5,064 nucleotides of DNA, from NCBI GenBank assembly GCA_964388455.1, contig CAYMAN010000075.1, positions 1 through 5,064 of the forward strand, given 5' to 3'. The notes beneath the pieces were generated by a model. The model made no database searches and was not told the origin of the DNA. It saw nothing but the letters and a program-made list of their open reading frames with translations. The position numbers and the translations under genes are program-made. Of the stretch, positions 1 to 5,064 are shown one piece after another. Numbering within the stretch: the first letter of the stretch is position 1; the number at the start of each line of letters is the position of its first letter. The stretch is from JBBRWO01 sp964388455 (GTDB lineage: Bacteria > Actinomycetota > Coriobacteriia > Anaerosomatales > JAAXUF01).

Positions 1-36
1 CTTGGCGGTGCCCTTGTGGGTCTTCATCTTCGGCAT
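1..36 (-). CDS. rpmI: 50S ribosomal protein L35, N-terminal fragment (runs off the left edge)
   Basis: Only the first twelve codons are in the window. They read MPKMKTHKGTAK, the well-known opening of bacterial ribosomal protein L35 (bL35), a small basic protein of the large ribosomal subunit, usually about 65 residues. The ATG lies at 36-34 and is preceded by AGGAAGG with an 8-base spacer. The gene follows infC after 13 bases, which is the standard infC-rpmI-rplT order, so rplT is expected just outside the window. It is most likely cotranscribed with infC from the promoter near 898-926. The identification rests on the conserved N-terminus plus gene order. Confidence 0.93.
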   Translation of the reverse strand, partial: MPKMKTHKGTAK

Positions 37-44
37 GTAGGCCG

Positions 45-51
45 CCTTCCT
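45..51 (-). promoter_or_regulatory. Ribosome binding site of rpmI, overlapping the infC stop codon
   Basis: The minus strand reads AGGAAGG, eight bases before the rpmI ATG. The first two bases of the site are the last two of the infC TAG stop codon (52-50). Ribosomes finishing infC therefore clear the rpmI start region, which suggests translational coupling between the two genes. Confidence 0.75.
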
Positions 52-646
52 AGTCTTCGCTGACAGCGACGTCTTCGCTGACAGCTTCTGTCTGGTCAGA
101 GTCCTCGTGCTTCGCTTCCTTGACTTCCTTCTTCTTCACAGGAGCCAAGAGCATGTGCATGTTGCGTCCCTCGAGCTTAGGCATGGTCTCGATGATTGCG
201 CTTTCGCCCAACTCACCGGCCAGTCGCTCAAGAATGTTCAGGCCCAATTCCGGATGAGCCATCTCGCGGCCTCGGAACATGATCGTGACTTTGACCTTAG
301 CGTTGGCATCCAGAAAGCGGATGACGTGCTTCTTCTTGGTCTCGTAGTCGTGCTTGTCGATTTTGGGACGAAACTTGATCTCTTTGATCTCGACCTTGGT
401 CTGGTTCTTACGTGCGAGCTTCTCCTTCTGGGTCTGCTCGTACTTGAACTTTCCATAGTCCATGATGCGGCACACCGGCGGATCTGCCAGCGGAGCGATC
501 TCGACCAGATCGAAGTCCTGCTCGTCGGCGATTCGCTGGGCATCGCTCATCGCGAAGATCCCAAGCTGGCTTCCGTCGATCCCGATGAGGCGGCAACGCG
601 GCGCTCTGATGCGCTCGTTGATCCTCGGTTCCGTGCTGCTGCTGAT
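50..646 (-). CDS. infC: Translation initiation factor IF-3, predicted ATC start
   Basis: IF-3 binds the 30S subunit, checks start-codon and initiator-tRNA pairing, and prevents premature 50S joining. The 198-residue product has the N-terminal domain (about 8-75, with INERIRAP, LVEIAP and PPVCRIMDYGKFKYEQ), a basic linker (about 70-88), and the C-terminal domain (about 88-172, with EIKFRPKI, KVTIMFRGREM and RNMHMLLAP). A 26-residue acidic tail ends in a short repeat. Start choice: the family core begins near the codon for residue 8, and there is no in-frame ATG, GTG or TTG between the leader terminator and this core. GGAGGTGA at 661-654 points, with a 7-base spacer, to ATC at 646-644. infC is known to use AUU, AUC or AUA in many bacteria. 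Longer in-frame starts (TTG at 844, ATG at 796) would require translating through the terminator hairpin, and the added residues do not resemble IF-3. An in-frame CTG three bases into the spacer is a less likely alternative. The product is certain; the exact start is an inference. Confidence 0.96.
   Translation of the reverse strand: MSSSTEPRINERIRAPRCRLIGIDGSQLGIFAMSDAQRIADEQDFDLVEIAPLADPPVCRIMDYGKFKYEQTQKEKLARKNQTKVEIKEIKFRPKIDKHDYETKKKHVIRFLDANAKVKVTIMFRGREMAHPELGLNILERLAGELGESAIIETMPKLEGRNMHMLLAPVKKKEVKEAKHEDSDQTEAVSEDVAVSED
53..85 (-). repeat. Two 15-base direct repeats with an 18-base period in the infC 3' end
   Basis: The plus strand carries gtcttcgctgacagc at 53-67 and again at 71-85. 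In the protein this gives the repeated VSED units of the acidic IF-3 tail (EAVSEDVAVSED). The 18-base period keeps the reading frame. It looks like a recent slippage duplication in a poorly constrained tail. Confidence 0.85.
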
Positions 647-653
647 AGGCAGC

Positions 654-661
654 TCACCTCC
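654..661 (-). promoter_or_regulatory. Perfect Shine-Dalgarno sequence that fixes the infC start at ATC
   Basis: The minus strand reads GGAGGTGA, eight contiguous matches to the 16S rRNA anti-Shine-Dalgarno complement AAGGAGGTGA. Seven bases later comes ATC, in frame with the conserved IF-3 core. No canonical start codon lies at a usable distance. A strong site in front of a rare start codon is the usual arrangement for infC. Confidence 0.87.
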
Positions 662-697
662 GTTGGTTCCGGACCCACTCTCATGAGTCCTTCCTGT

Positions 698-742
698 AAC
701 AATCAAAATCTCCCGCAGCCTAGAATGCGGCTGTCGGGAGAT
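698..742 (-). terminator. Intrinsic terminator / attenuator in the infC leader
   Basis: Minus-strand arm 740-729 (CTCCCG, bulged A, CAGCC) pairs with 720-710 (GGCTG then CGGGAG). This gives 11 base pairs with one bulge and an 8-base loop (728-721). T741:A709 and A742:T708 can extend the stem. The 3' side continues TTTTGATTGTT (708-698). This is a good rho-independent terminator lying upstream of infC and downstream of its predicted promoter, so it would act as an attenuator rather than as the end of a gene. It could also stop read-through from the phosphodiesterase gene. Confidence 0.8.
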
Positions 743-758
743 ACATCCGTCAAAAGGC

Positions 759-778
759 CTCCCGAAAAGCTCGGGGAG
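759..778 (-). promoter_or_regulatory. Upstream leader hairpin, able to switch with the infC terminator
   Basis: Minus-strand CTCCCCGA (778-771) pairs with TCGGGAG (765-759) around a 5-base loop, with one bulged C. A short TTTT follows at 755-752. The 3' arm TCGGGAG is also perfectly complementary, over 7 bases, to CTCCCGA (740-734), the 5' arm of the terminator. Pairing of 765-759 with 740-734 would therefore disrupt both the upstream hairpin and the terminator, as an antiterminator does. The complementarity is seen directly; the switching function is inferred. Confidence 0.6.
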
Positions 779-897
779 CACGGTGATGAATCGCATCAAC
801 CAGACAACTGCCACACCCTCGGCGTCGTAAGGTGGGGACCGCAAGACATCGCGTCGGATGAGGTCCCACTTGTGAGCGGTATTCGATTAGCCTCGGA

Positions 898-926
898 AGT
901 ATAGCCGCCTCGTCGGAGGCTGTCCA
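898..926 (-). promoter_or_regulatory. Predicted sigma-70-type promoter of infC-rpmI
   Basis: On the minus strand, TGGACA (926-921) is five of six to the -35 consensus TTGACA, and TATACT (903-898) is five of six to the -10 consensus TATAAT. They are separated by the ideal 17 bases. The -35 box begins 22 bases after the phosphodiesterase stop codon. Transcription would start near 891. The spacer itself contains an inverted repeat, GCCTC-CGAC-GAGGC (920-907), which might be a protein-binding site or a weak hairpin of the upstream transcript. No other pair this good was found in the gap. Confidence 0.72.
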
Positions 927-941
927 GCGGAACCAGCGGAG
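924..941. repeat. Tandem 9-base repeat overlapping the -35 region
   Basis: The plus strand reads ccagcggaa (924-932) followed directly by ccagcggag (933-941), identical in eight of nine positions. The copies abut and the first overlaps the predicted -35 box. It may be a regulator-binding site spaced at about one helical turn, or chance in GC-rich DNA. No known operator is recognised. Confidence 0.4.
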
Positions 942-948
942 TCGCCCG

Positions 949-3915
949 TCACCCAGGAAAGGACCACGACCCAGCGAACTCCCTGAACTCCTTAGCGGGC
1001 ATGGGACGCGCGAACAGGAAGCCCTGGGCCTCGTCGCACTCATGCTCAGCCAGGAATCCGAACTGCTCAACCGTCTCCACACCTTCTGCGATGACACGCA
1101 GTCCGAGTGCATGGGCCATGTTCTGTACCGCCATCACGATCGCGATATCTTCAGAATCCGATGGCAGTCCGCTGACGAACGAGCGGTCGATCTTCACACT
1201 GTCGATCGCCAGTCGCTTGAGGTAGCTGAGCGAAGAGTACCCGGTACCGAAGTCATCGACCGATACACTCACTCCGACATCCCTGAGCCGATCCAGTACC
1301 CGAACCGCCTTCTCTGCATCGCTCATGATCACGGATTCCGTGATTTCCAGGGTAAGCAGGTCGGCTGACAGACGCGCATCTTGCAAAGCGGCGAGTACGA
1401 ACTGCGCGAGATCGCCCTCTACCAGCTGGTTCGCCGACAGGTTGACCGCAACACCGAGGCGCGACTCGGCGAAATCACTCCACTGAGCGCACTCCTCACA
1501 TGCGGCACGAAGCACGTAGGCACCGATCGCGCCGATCAGACCCGTCGCCTCGGCTGTGGGTATGAACTCGCCCGGCGGCACCATTCCGCGGCTCGGGTGC
1601 ATCCACCGAACCAGCGCCTCAGCGCCGACGAGTTGCCTGGAGCGGACGTCGATGATCGGCTGGTAGTAGACCACGAACTGCTCGGTCTCAAGTGCTTTGC
1701 GGAGTTCACCCTCGGTACTCAATGCGCGTTCAACGACCTCGCGCATTCCCTGATCGAAGACCACGCGCCCGCTCCTGCCTCCGGAGCGCGCCTGATGCAA
1801 CGCGATTGCCGAGCAGCGCATGGTCTCCTCGGCGTTGTCCGCCACACCACCTCGAGCGGAGCCCATGCTTACGGTGGCGTAGATGGTCGCTCCGTCCAGT
1901 TCGATGGGCGCGACCAATGTGCCGACCAGACGATCAAGAAGCGCATTCTCCTGAGCGGAACTCCTGATGTCGTGAACAAGTATCCCGAACACGCCGCCCG
2001 AAAGCCTTGCCACCATGTCACCGGTCCCCAACGCCGCCCCGAACCGCTCGGCCACACTCAGAAGCAGCCGATCCGCAACGACCTGGCCGTAGCTGTCGCT
2101 AACTGCGTCGTATTGATCGACTTCGGCCTTGACGATCAATACCGCCGGTTCTCCGCGTAGTGGCTTGCGCGTGAGGCCGTGCGCGACCCTCTCGACGAAC
2201 AGCGACCTGTTGGGCAGACCAGTGACGGAATCGTACAGACCGACGCTCTCGACCTGATCCTTGAGACGTTCACGCGCGGCGAACTGCGCGATAAGTCCGC
2301 CGAGCTCTCCGAGGACGACGCCTGTCTGGTCCGGGCTGAGATTAGGTGTCGACGAGTACAGAAGCAGTGCTCCGTACGCTCGGCCTGATTCGACGAGAGG
2401 CACGACCGACACCCTGTCGGCGTCTGTCTGCTTCAGGCTGAAGAGCCGCACGCCCTCAGCCACATCGCCCAGATCCTGATCGACTGCAGGTGTGCCAACC
2501 CGGAGAACATCCCATAGCGGGAGCCCACTGCGCCGATAGACGGCACGAGAGTTGGTCGACTCAAGCCCCTCGAACCCTGTCTTCACGGGAGACCAGAATC
2601 CTGCGCAACGCAGAACTCCGTCCTCCGTATCCAGCACCCACGCCTCTCCGAACAGATAGTTCAAGCCAAAACACACATCGCGGAGTATCTCGGGCCATGC
2701 CGCACCCAAGGACTCAGCGCGAGCTATCGTCTCAGTGAGCGCAAGACGAACCGCCTCGCGATCAGAGAGCCGCTTGCTCTCTGTCTCATCGCGTATCACC
2801 ACGGTCAGATCACCCGCCGAGAGGTCCGAACCTTCAAGCGCAGAGATCCAGACCTCACCCCAAAACGATGAATCCCCGCGACGCAGTTCTCCTGACATGG
2901 AGGCGCGGCCTTCGCTCGCCGCCTCGCGAACCACATCCCGGAGAGCTTCCACGCCGCTTTCATCGAACGCCAGCTGCGGGAAGAGGACGTGTTCAGCTTC
3001 CTCGGCGGTGATACCAAAGAGTCGCTCTGCACCCGCATTCCACGTACCGATGACTCCGTCGGCGGTGATGAGCAGCACCGCGAACTCCCGAAGCCCCTCG
3101 ATCAGGAGCCGATTCATCGCTTCGCTTCTGCGAACCGCCTCTTGGGCCGCCACTCGCTCTGTGATGTCTTGCATGATTCCCATCAATGCCACTGGTGCAC
3201 CGTGCTCATCACGCTCCCAGTTCGCGCTGCGATACACCCAACGCATCTCACCGTCAGGGCGCATGAGGCGATACTCCAGGGGAGAGATATCCTGACCCTC
3301 CTGGGCGGCCGCCCACGCGGCATCAAGAAGCGGCCTGTCGTCAGGGTGGGCGGTCTCACGAAGCATCTGCTCGAGATCGCCAGTCGGAGTCGAATCGGGA
3401 AGACCGGCGATGCGGAATATCTCCTTGGACCAGTCCACTTCCAGCGTTCGCGCGTCCACGCGCCAACTGCCCATGTGGGCGAATCGCTGCGCCTCTTCCA
3501 GCCGAGCCGTCTGCCGACGGAGCTCCAACTCGGATTTCTTGCGGCTCACCGCGTAGGCCATGGCGCGGCCCAGCAGGTGCTCGTCGAACTGGCCCTTGAC
3601 CAAGAAGTCCTGTGCGCCCTCATCAACAGCCGACACAGCCAACTGGATGTCGGTGTTGCCCGTGAGCACGACCACCGCTACTTCTGGTGCGGCAGCCTTG
3701 AGCCGGCGATACGTCTCGAGTCCGATGCTCTCAGGGAGCCCAAGATCGAGAAGCACCACATCTGGCCTGTCTGCTTCGACGGCTGCGATTCCCGCCGTCA
3801 GGGTCTCGGCCGTGGTGAGCTGCACGTCTCCGCCCAGGTCACGGAGCATCTCAGCGAGAAGCCGAGAGTCGCCGGGATTGTCCTCAACGAGCAGAACGCT
3901 GTGCAGTCGATCCAC
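949..3915 (-). CDS. Response-regulator c-di-GMP phosphodiesterase (REC-PAS-PAS-GAF-degenerate GGDEF-EAL)
   Basis: A soluble 988-residue signalling protein with no signal peptide or membrane segment, predicted to hydrolyse c-di-GMP to pGpG. Domains in order: REC (5-120; acidic E11/D12, phosphoacceptor D57, T85, K107 in LVKGQ); a coiled-coil helix (about 122-145); PAS_3 with PAC (about 145-257); a second PAS (about 268-382); GAF (about 390-550; GEAWVLD, LRCAGFW); GGDEF (about 558-725); EAL (about 733-985). The GGDEF signature is replaced by SGGVF (639-643), the first metal aspartate is E598, and the inhibitory RxxD has lost its arginine (G630), so cyclase activity is unlikely. The EAL domain keeps E766 (EAL), N825, E857, D887/D888 in DDFGTGYSS, K908, E944 and Q964, so it should be active. 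Such inactive GGDEF domains can serve as GTP sensors for the EAL partner. The start is GTG at 3915, two bases after the upstream stop, with GAGAGGGG just before it. Translational coupling is likely. Phosphorylation of D57 and the PAS/GAF ligands would be the inputs; the ligands are unknown. Confidence 0.95.
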   Translation of the reverse strand: MDRLHSVLLVEDNPGDSRLLAEMLRDLGGDVQLTTAETLTAGIAAVEADRPDVVLLDLGLPESIGLETYRRLKAAAPEVAVVVLTGNTDIQLAVSAVDEGAQDFLVKGQFDEHLLGRAMAYAVSRKKSELELRRQTARLEEAQRFAHMGSWRVDARTLEVDWSKEIFRIAGLPDSTPTGDLEQMLRETAHPDDRPLLDAAWAAAQEGQDISPLEYRLMRPDGEMRWVYRSANWERDEHGAPVALMGIMQDITERVAAQEAVRRSEAMNRLLIEGLREFAVLLITADGVIGTWNAGAERLFGITAEEAEHVLFPQLAFDESGVEALRDVVREAASEGRASMSGELRRGDSSFWGEVWISALEGSDLSAGDLTVVIRDETESKRLSDREAVRLALTETIARAESLGAAWPEILRDVCFGLNYLFGEAWVLDTEDGVLRCAGFWSPVKTGFEGLESTNSRAVYRRSGLPLWDVLRVGTPAVDQDLGDVAEGVRLFSLKQTDADRVSVVPLVESGRAYGALLLYSSTPNLSPDQTGVVLGELGGLIAQFAARERLKDQVESVGLYDSVTGLPNRSLFVERVAHGLTRKPLRGEPAVLIVKAEVDQYDAVSDSYGQVVADRLLLSVAERFGAALGTGDMVARLSGGVFGILVHDIRSSAQENALLDRLVGTLVAPIELDGATIYATVSMGSARGGVADNAEETMRCSAIALHQARSGGRSGRVVFDQGMREVVERALSTEGELRKALETEQFVVYYQPIIDVRSRQLVGAEALVRWMHPSRGMVPPGEFIPTAEATGLIGAIGAYVLRAACEECAQWSDFAESRLGVAVNLSANQLVEGDLAQFVLAALQDARLSADLLTLEITESVIMSDAEKAVRVLDRLRDVGVSVSVDDFGTGYSSLSYLKRLAIDSVKIDRSFVSGLPSDSEDIAIVMAVQNMAHALGLRVIAEGVETVEQFGFLAEHECDEAQGFLFARPMPAKEFREFAGSWSFPG

Positions 3916-3917
3916 CG

Positions 3918-4370
3918 TTACCCCTCTCGATGAGGGAGTTTCACGAGTGCGAGCCAGAAGTCCTCGATGGAACGTATCACACGTTCGAACTGCTCCAGAT
4001 CCACTGGCTTTGTGATGTAGCAGTTCGCATGAAGGCTGTAGGCCTCAAGGATGTCGAGTTCCGCTGCGGAGGTGGTGAGAACAACAACGGGAATCTGCCG
4101 AAGAACCGGATCTGCCTTGATCTCGGCCAGTACCTCTCGGCCGCTCTTCTTGGGCAGATTGAGGTCGAGAAGTATCAGGTCCTGACGCATCGTGTCGACA
4201 TACTGTCCTTCACGACGCAGATACGCCAGCGCTTCGACTCCGTCACCCACGATGTTCAGTCGATTGTGGATTCGGCCGTCCTTGAAGACTTCCTGAGTGA
4301 GCCTAACGTCACCCGGATTGTCTTCCACAAGCAGAATCTCGATCAGGTCCGGATCTCGCGTTGAATCCAT
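3918..4370 (-). CDS. Single-domain response regulator (CheY/Rcp1-like receiver)
   Basis: A 150-residue protein that is only a receiver domain. It has acidic-pocket E16/D17 (LLVEDNPGD), phosphoacceptor D69 (LILLDLNLPKKSG), switch residue T99 (VVVLTTSAAE) and K121 in TKPVD, so all residues for phosphorylation are present. No output domain follows; the C-terminal residues complete the last helix. The LVEDNPGD opening and the long loop before D69 (REGQYVDTMRQD) are typical of the Rcp1-type receivers that partner phytochrome-like and other PAS/GAF histidine kinases. It probably acts as a phosphate shuttle or by protein contact. The start ATG has AAGGAG six bases upstream. Its TAA stop is two bases before the GTG of the REC-PAS-PAS-GAF-GGDEF-EAL gene, so the two form one unit. 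No kinase gene adjoins it. It lies 142 bases after thrS. Confidence 0.95.
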   Translation of the reverse strand: MDSTRDPDLIEILLVEDNPGDVRLTQEVFKDGRIHNRLNIVGDGVEALAYLRREGQYVDTMRQDLILLDLNLPKKSGREVLAEIKADPVLRQIPVVVLTTSAAELDILEAYSLHANCYITKPVDLEQFERVIRSIEDFWLALVKLPHREG

Positions 4371-4376
4371 GCGTGT

Positions 4377-4382
4377 CTCCTT
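4377..4382 (-). promoter_or_regulatory. Ribosome binding site of the response regulator gene
   Basis: The minus strand reads AAGGAG, then a 6-base spacer (ACACGC), then ATG at 4370-4368. This supports the chosen start, which also matches the expected position a few residues before the first receiver beta strand. Confidence 0.85.
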
Positions 4383-4411
4383 CGCGTGAAACGGGTAGAA
4401 GGCCCGAGTTC

Positions 4412-4434
4412 ACCTGGCAGATGACCTGCTAGGT
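4412..4434 (-). other. Hairpin in the leader of the response regulator gene
   Basis: Minus-strand ACCTAGCAG (4434-4426) can pair with CTGCCAGGT (4420-4412) with one A/C mismatch and a 5-base loop. There is no T-tract after it, so it is not a terminator. It could be an RNA structure affecting translation or stability. A short CGGG/CCCG stem (4406-4392) followed by TTT lies between it and the Shine-Dalgarno site. Confidence 0.35.
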
Positions 4435-4454
4435 ATGTTGCATTCTGCAGTACG

Positions 4455-4490
4455 AATATACAACACGCACGACGATTTTGGCGCACGTTG
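4455..4490 (-). terminator. Possible weak terminator after thrS
   Basis: Minus-strand CAACGTGCGC (4490-4481) pairs along its whole length with GTGCGTGTTG (4470-4461) if three G-U pairs are allowed, around a 10-base loop. TATATT (4460-4455) follows, which is U-rich but interrupted. It starts 22 bases after the thrS stop codon, a normal place for a terminator. The wobble pairs and poor U-tract make strong termination doubtful, so thrS transcription may continue into the signalling genes. Confidence 0.35.
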
Positions 4491-4512
4491 GATTGTTTGT
4501 GACGACTCCAGA

Positions 4513-5064
4513 TCAGGTCCCGGGTCGTATATCGGAGACGAGCGTGGCGAACTCGTCCACCGGCATCGCTCCGATGTCTCCCTGGGTACGCTCACGTACA
4601 CCCACGGTGTCGGTCTCAATCTCCTTGTCACCCAGCACGAGCATGTAGGGAACCTTCTGCTGCTGAGCCTTGGCGATCTTCACGCGCATTGGCTCGTTCT
4701 GCGAGTAGACCTCGGTGCGTACTCCCTTGGCGCGGAGGCGTGCAGCGACGGATTCCGTGTGCTCGAGGTGCCGGTCGGAAATCGGGATCAGGACCGCCTG
4801 GATCGGCGCAAGCCACGCTGGGAACGCTCCGGCGTAGTGTTCGATCAGGATGCCGAAGAAGCGCTCCATCGAACCGAGGATGGTGCGGTGCAACATGAAT
4901 GGCACGGCCTCATCGTTCTCGGCGGTGCGATAGCTCAGTCCGAAGCGTGCGGGGAAGTTGAAGTCGACCTGGATGGTCGAGCATTGCCACGTGCGACCGA
5001 TCGCATCCCTGAGCTTGATGTCGATCTTGGGGCCGTAGAAGGCACCGTCGCCCTCGTTGATCTC
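4513..5064 (-). CDS. thrS: Threonyl-tRNA synthetase, C-terminal 183 residues (runs off the right edge)
   Basis: ThrRS charges tRNA-Thr with threonine in the cytoplasm. The visible part, numbered from the window edge, begins in the class II catalytic core: GDGAFYGPKID (5-15), RTWQCSTIQVDF (24-35), and motif 3 within HRTILGSMERF (59-69), where R68 contacts ATP. H59 matches the zinc-ligand histidine of this segment in E. coli ThrRS (H511). The anticodon-binding domain follows (about 85-183; WLAPIQAVLIPISD, VPYMLVLGDKE, and a variant of the usual VR-R element, VGVRERTQGDIGAM). The stop is TGA at 4515-4513. Roughly the N-terminal two thirds (TGS/editing region and motifs 1-2) lie outside the window. 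The reading frame is open to the edge with no frameshift. Next downstream is not infC, as is common, but a response regulator gene. Confidence 0.97.
   Translation of the reverse strand, partial: EINEGDGAFYGPKIDIKLRDAIGRTWQCSTIQVDFNFPARFGLSYRTAENDEAVPFMLHRTILGSMERFFGILIEHYAGAFPAWLAPIQAVLIPISDRHLEHTESVAARLRAKGVRTEVYSQNEPMRVKIAKAQQQKVPYMLVLGDKEIETDTVGVRERTQGDIGAMPVDEFATLVSDIRPGT

Larger units (their letters stand above)
647..891 (-). ncRNA. 5' leader of the infC operon (about 245 bases, inferred)
   Basis: The gap between the phosphodiesterase stop (949) and the infC ATC (646) is 302 bases. It holds a promoter at its upstream end, then a leader starting near 891 if transcription begins about 7 bases after the -10 box. 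The leader contains an upstream hairpin (778-759), a strong terminator hairpin (740-710) with a U-rich tract, and the infC Shine-Dalgarno site (661-654). The infC frame happens to stay open up to 844, but this extension is unlike IF-3. Such long structured leaders are known for infC-rpmI-rplT in Bacillus subtilis, where ribosomal protein L20 controls premature termination. Whether L20 acts here cannot be read from the sequence. The start site is a prediction. Confidence 0.6.

Noticed and set aside
647..844. In-frame N-terminal extension of infC from TTG (844) or ATG (796)
   Set aside because: The extra residues do not resemble IF-3, no Shine-Dalgarno site precedes these starts, and the reading frame would pass through the leader terminator. 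A perfect site points to ATC instead.
796..849. A 17-codon possible leader peptide (ATG at 849, TGA at 798-796)
   Set aside because: No Shine-Dalgarno sequence precedes it and its codons show no run of a single amino acid that would suit ribosome-stalling attenuation.
107..904. A 265-codon open frame on the plus strand, antisense to infC and its leader
   Set aside because: It covers the well-supported infC gene and its terminator, and its Leu-rich composition follows from reading the complement of Lys/Glu codons.
2989..3933. A 314-codon open frame on the plus strand, antisense to the N-terminal half of the phosphodiesterase gene
   Set aside because: It lies wholly opposite a clear multidomain gene, its translation matches no domain I recognise, and such antisense open frames are common in GC-rich genes.
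3880..4345. Similar LLVEDNPGD openings of the two adjacent genes as evidence of a recent tandem duplication
   Set aside because: This is a common family motif; the rest of the two receivers differs in loop length and in the residues near the conserved lysine.
4455..4460. TATATT as a -10 box for the response regulator gene
   Set aside because: The hexamer at a 16-18 base distance upstream (around CGCCAA) does not resemble a -35 box, and there is no extended -10 TGn, so support is too thin for a promoter call.

Overview
The window is chromosomal, moderately high in GC, and has every credible gene on the minus strand. The flanks are core translation genes: the 3' end of thrS at the right edge, and infC followed by the first codons of rpmI at the left edge. 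The wording of IF-3 (a short basic linker, KVTIMFRGREM, RNMHMLLAP, then an acidic tail) and the GC-rich codons fit a high-GC Gram-positive, perhaps a deep-branching Actinobacteriota or Coriobacteriia-like lineage. That assignment is inference and weak.

In transcription order (right to left) the layout is: thrS 3' end (5064-4513); a 142-base gap with two RNA hairpins and a good ribosome binding site; a 150-aa single-domain CheY/Rcp1-like response regulator (4370-3918); two bases later, a 988-aa REC-PAS-PAS-GAF-GGDEF-EAL protein (3915-949) with a degenerate GGDEF motif and a complete set of EAL catalytic residues; a 302-base gap holding a good sigma-70-type promoter, a long leader and an intrinsic-terminator/antiterminator arrangement; infC (646-50), which appears to start at ATC behind a perfect Shine-Dalgarno sequence; and the start of rpmI (36 to the edge).

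thrS-infC-rpmI-rplT is a widely conserved gene string. Here a two-gene signalling cassette, a receiver plus a predicted c-di-GMP phosphodiesterase, sits between thrS and infC. infC then has its own promoter directly after the phosphodiesterase stop codon, so the ribosomal-protein genes need not depend on thrS transcription. The two signalling genes look translationally coupled. No histidine kinase is encoded between thrS and infC, so the phosphodonor must be encoded elsewhere.

The most interesting part is the infC leader. Four segments can fold as 1:2, 2:3 or 3:4, and the 3:4 fold is a strong terminator upstream of infC. This resembles the attenuation control known for the Bacillus infC-rpmI-rplT operon (L20 leader) in logic, though not demonstrably in sequence. 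I saw no mobile element, CRISPR array, tRNA or rRNA, and I found no clear undescribed system.
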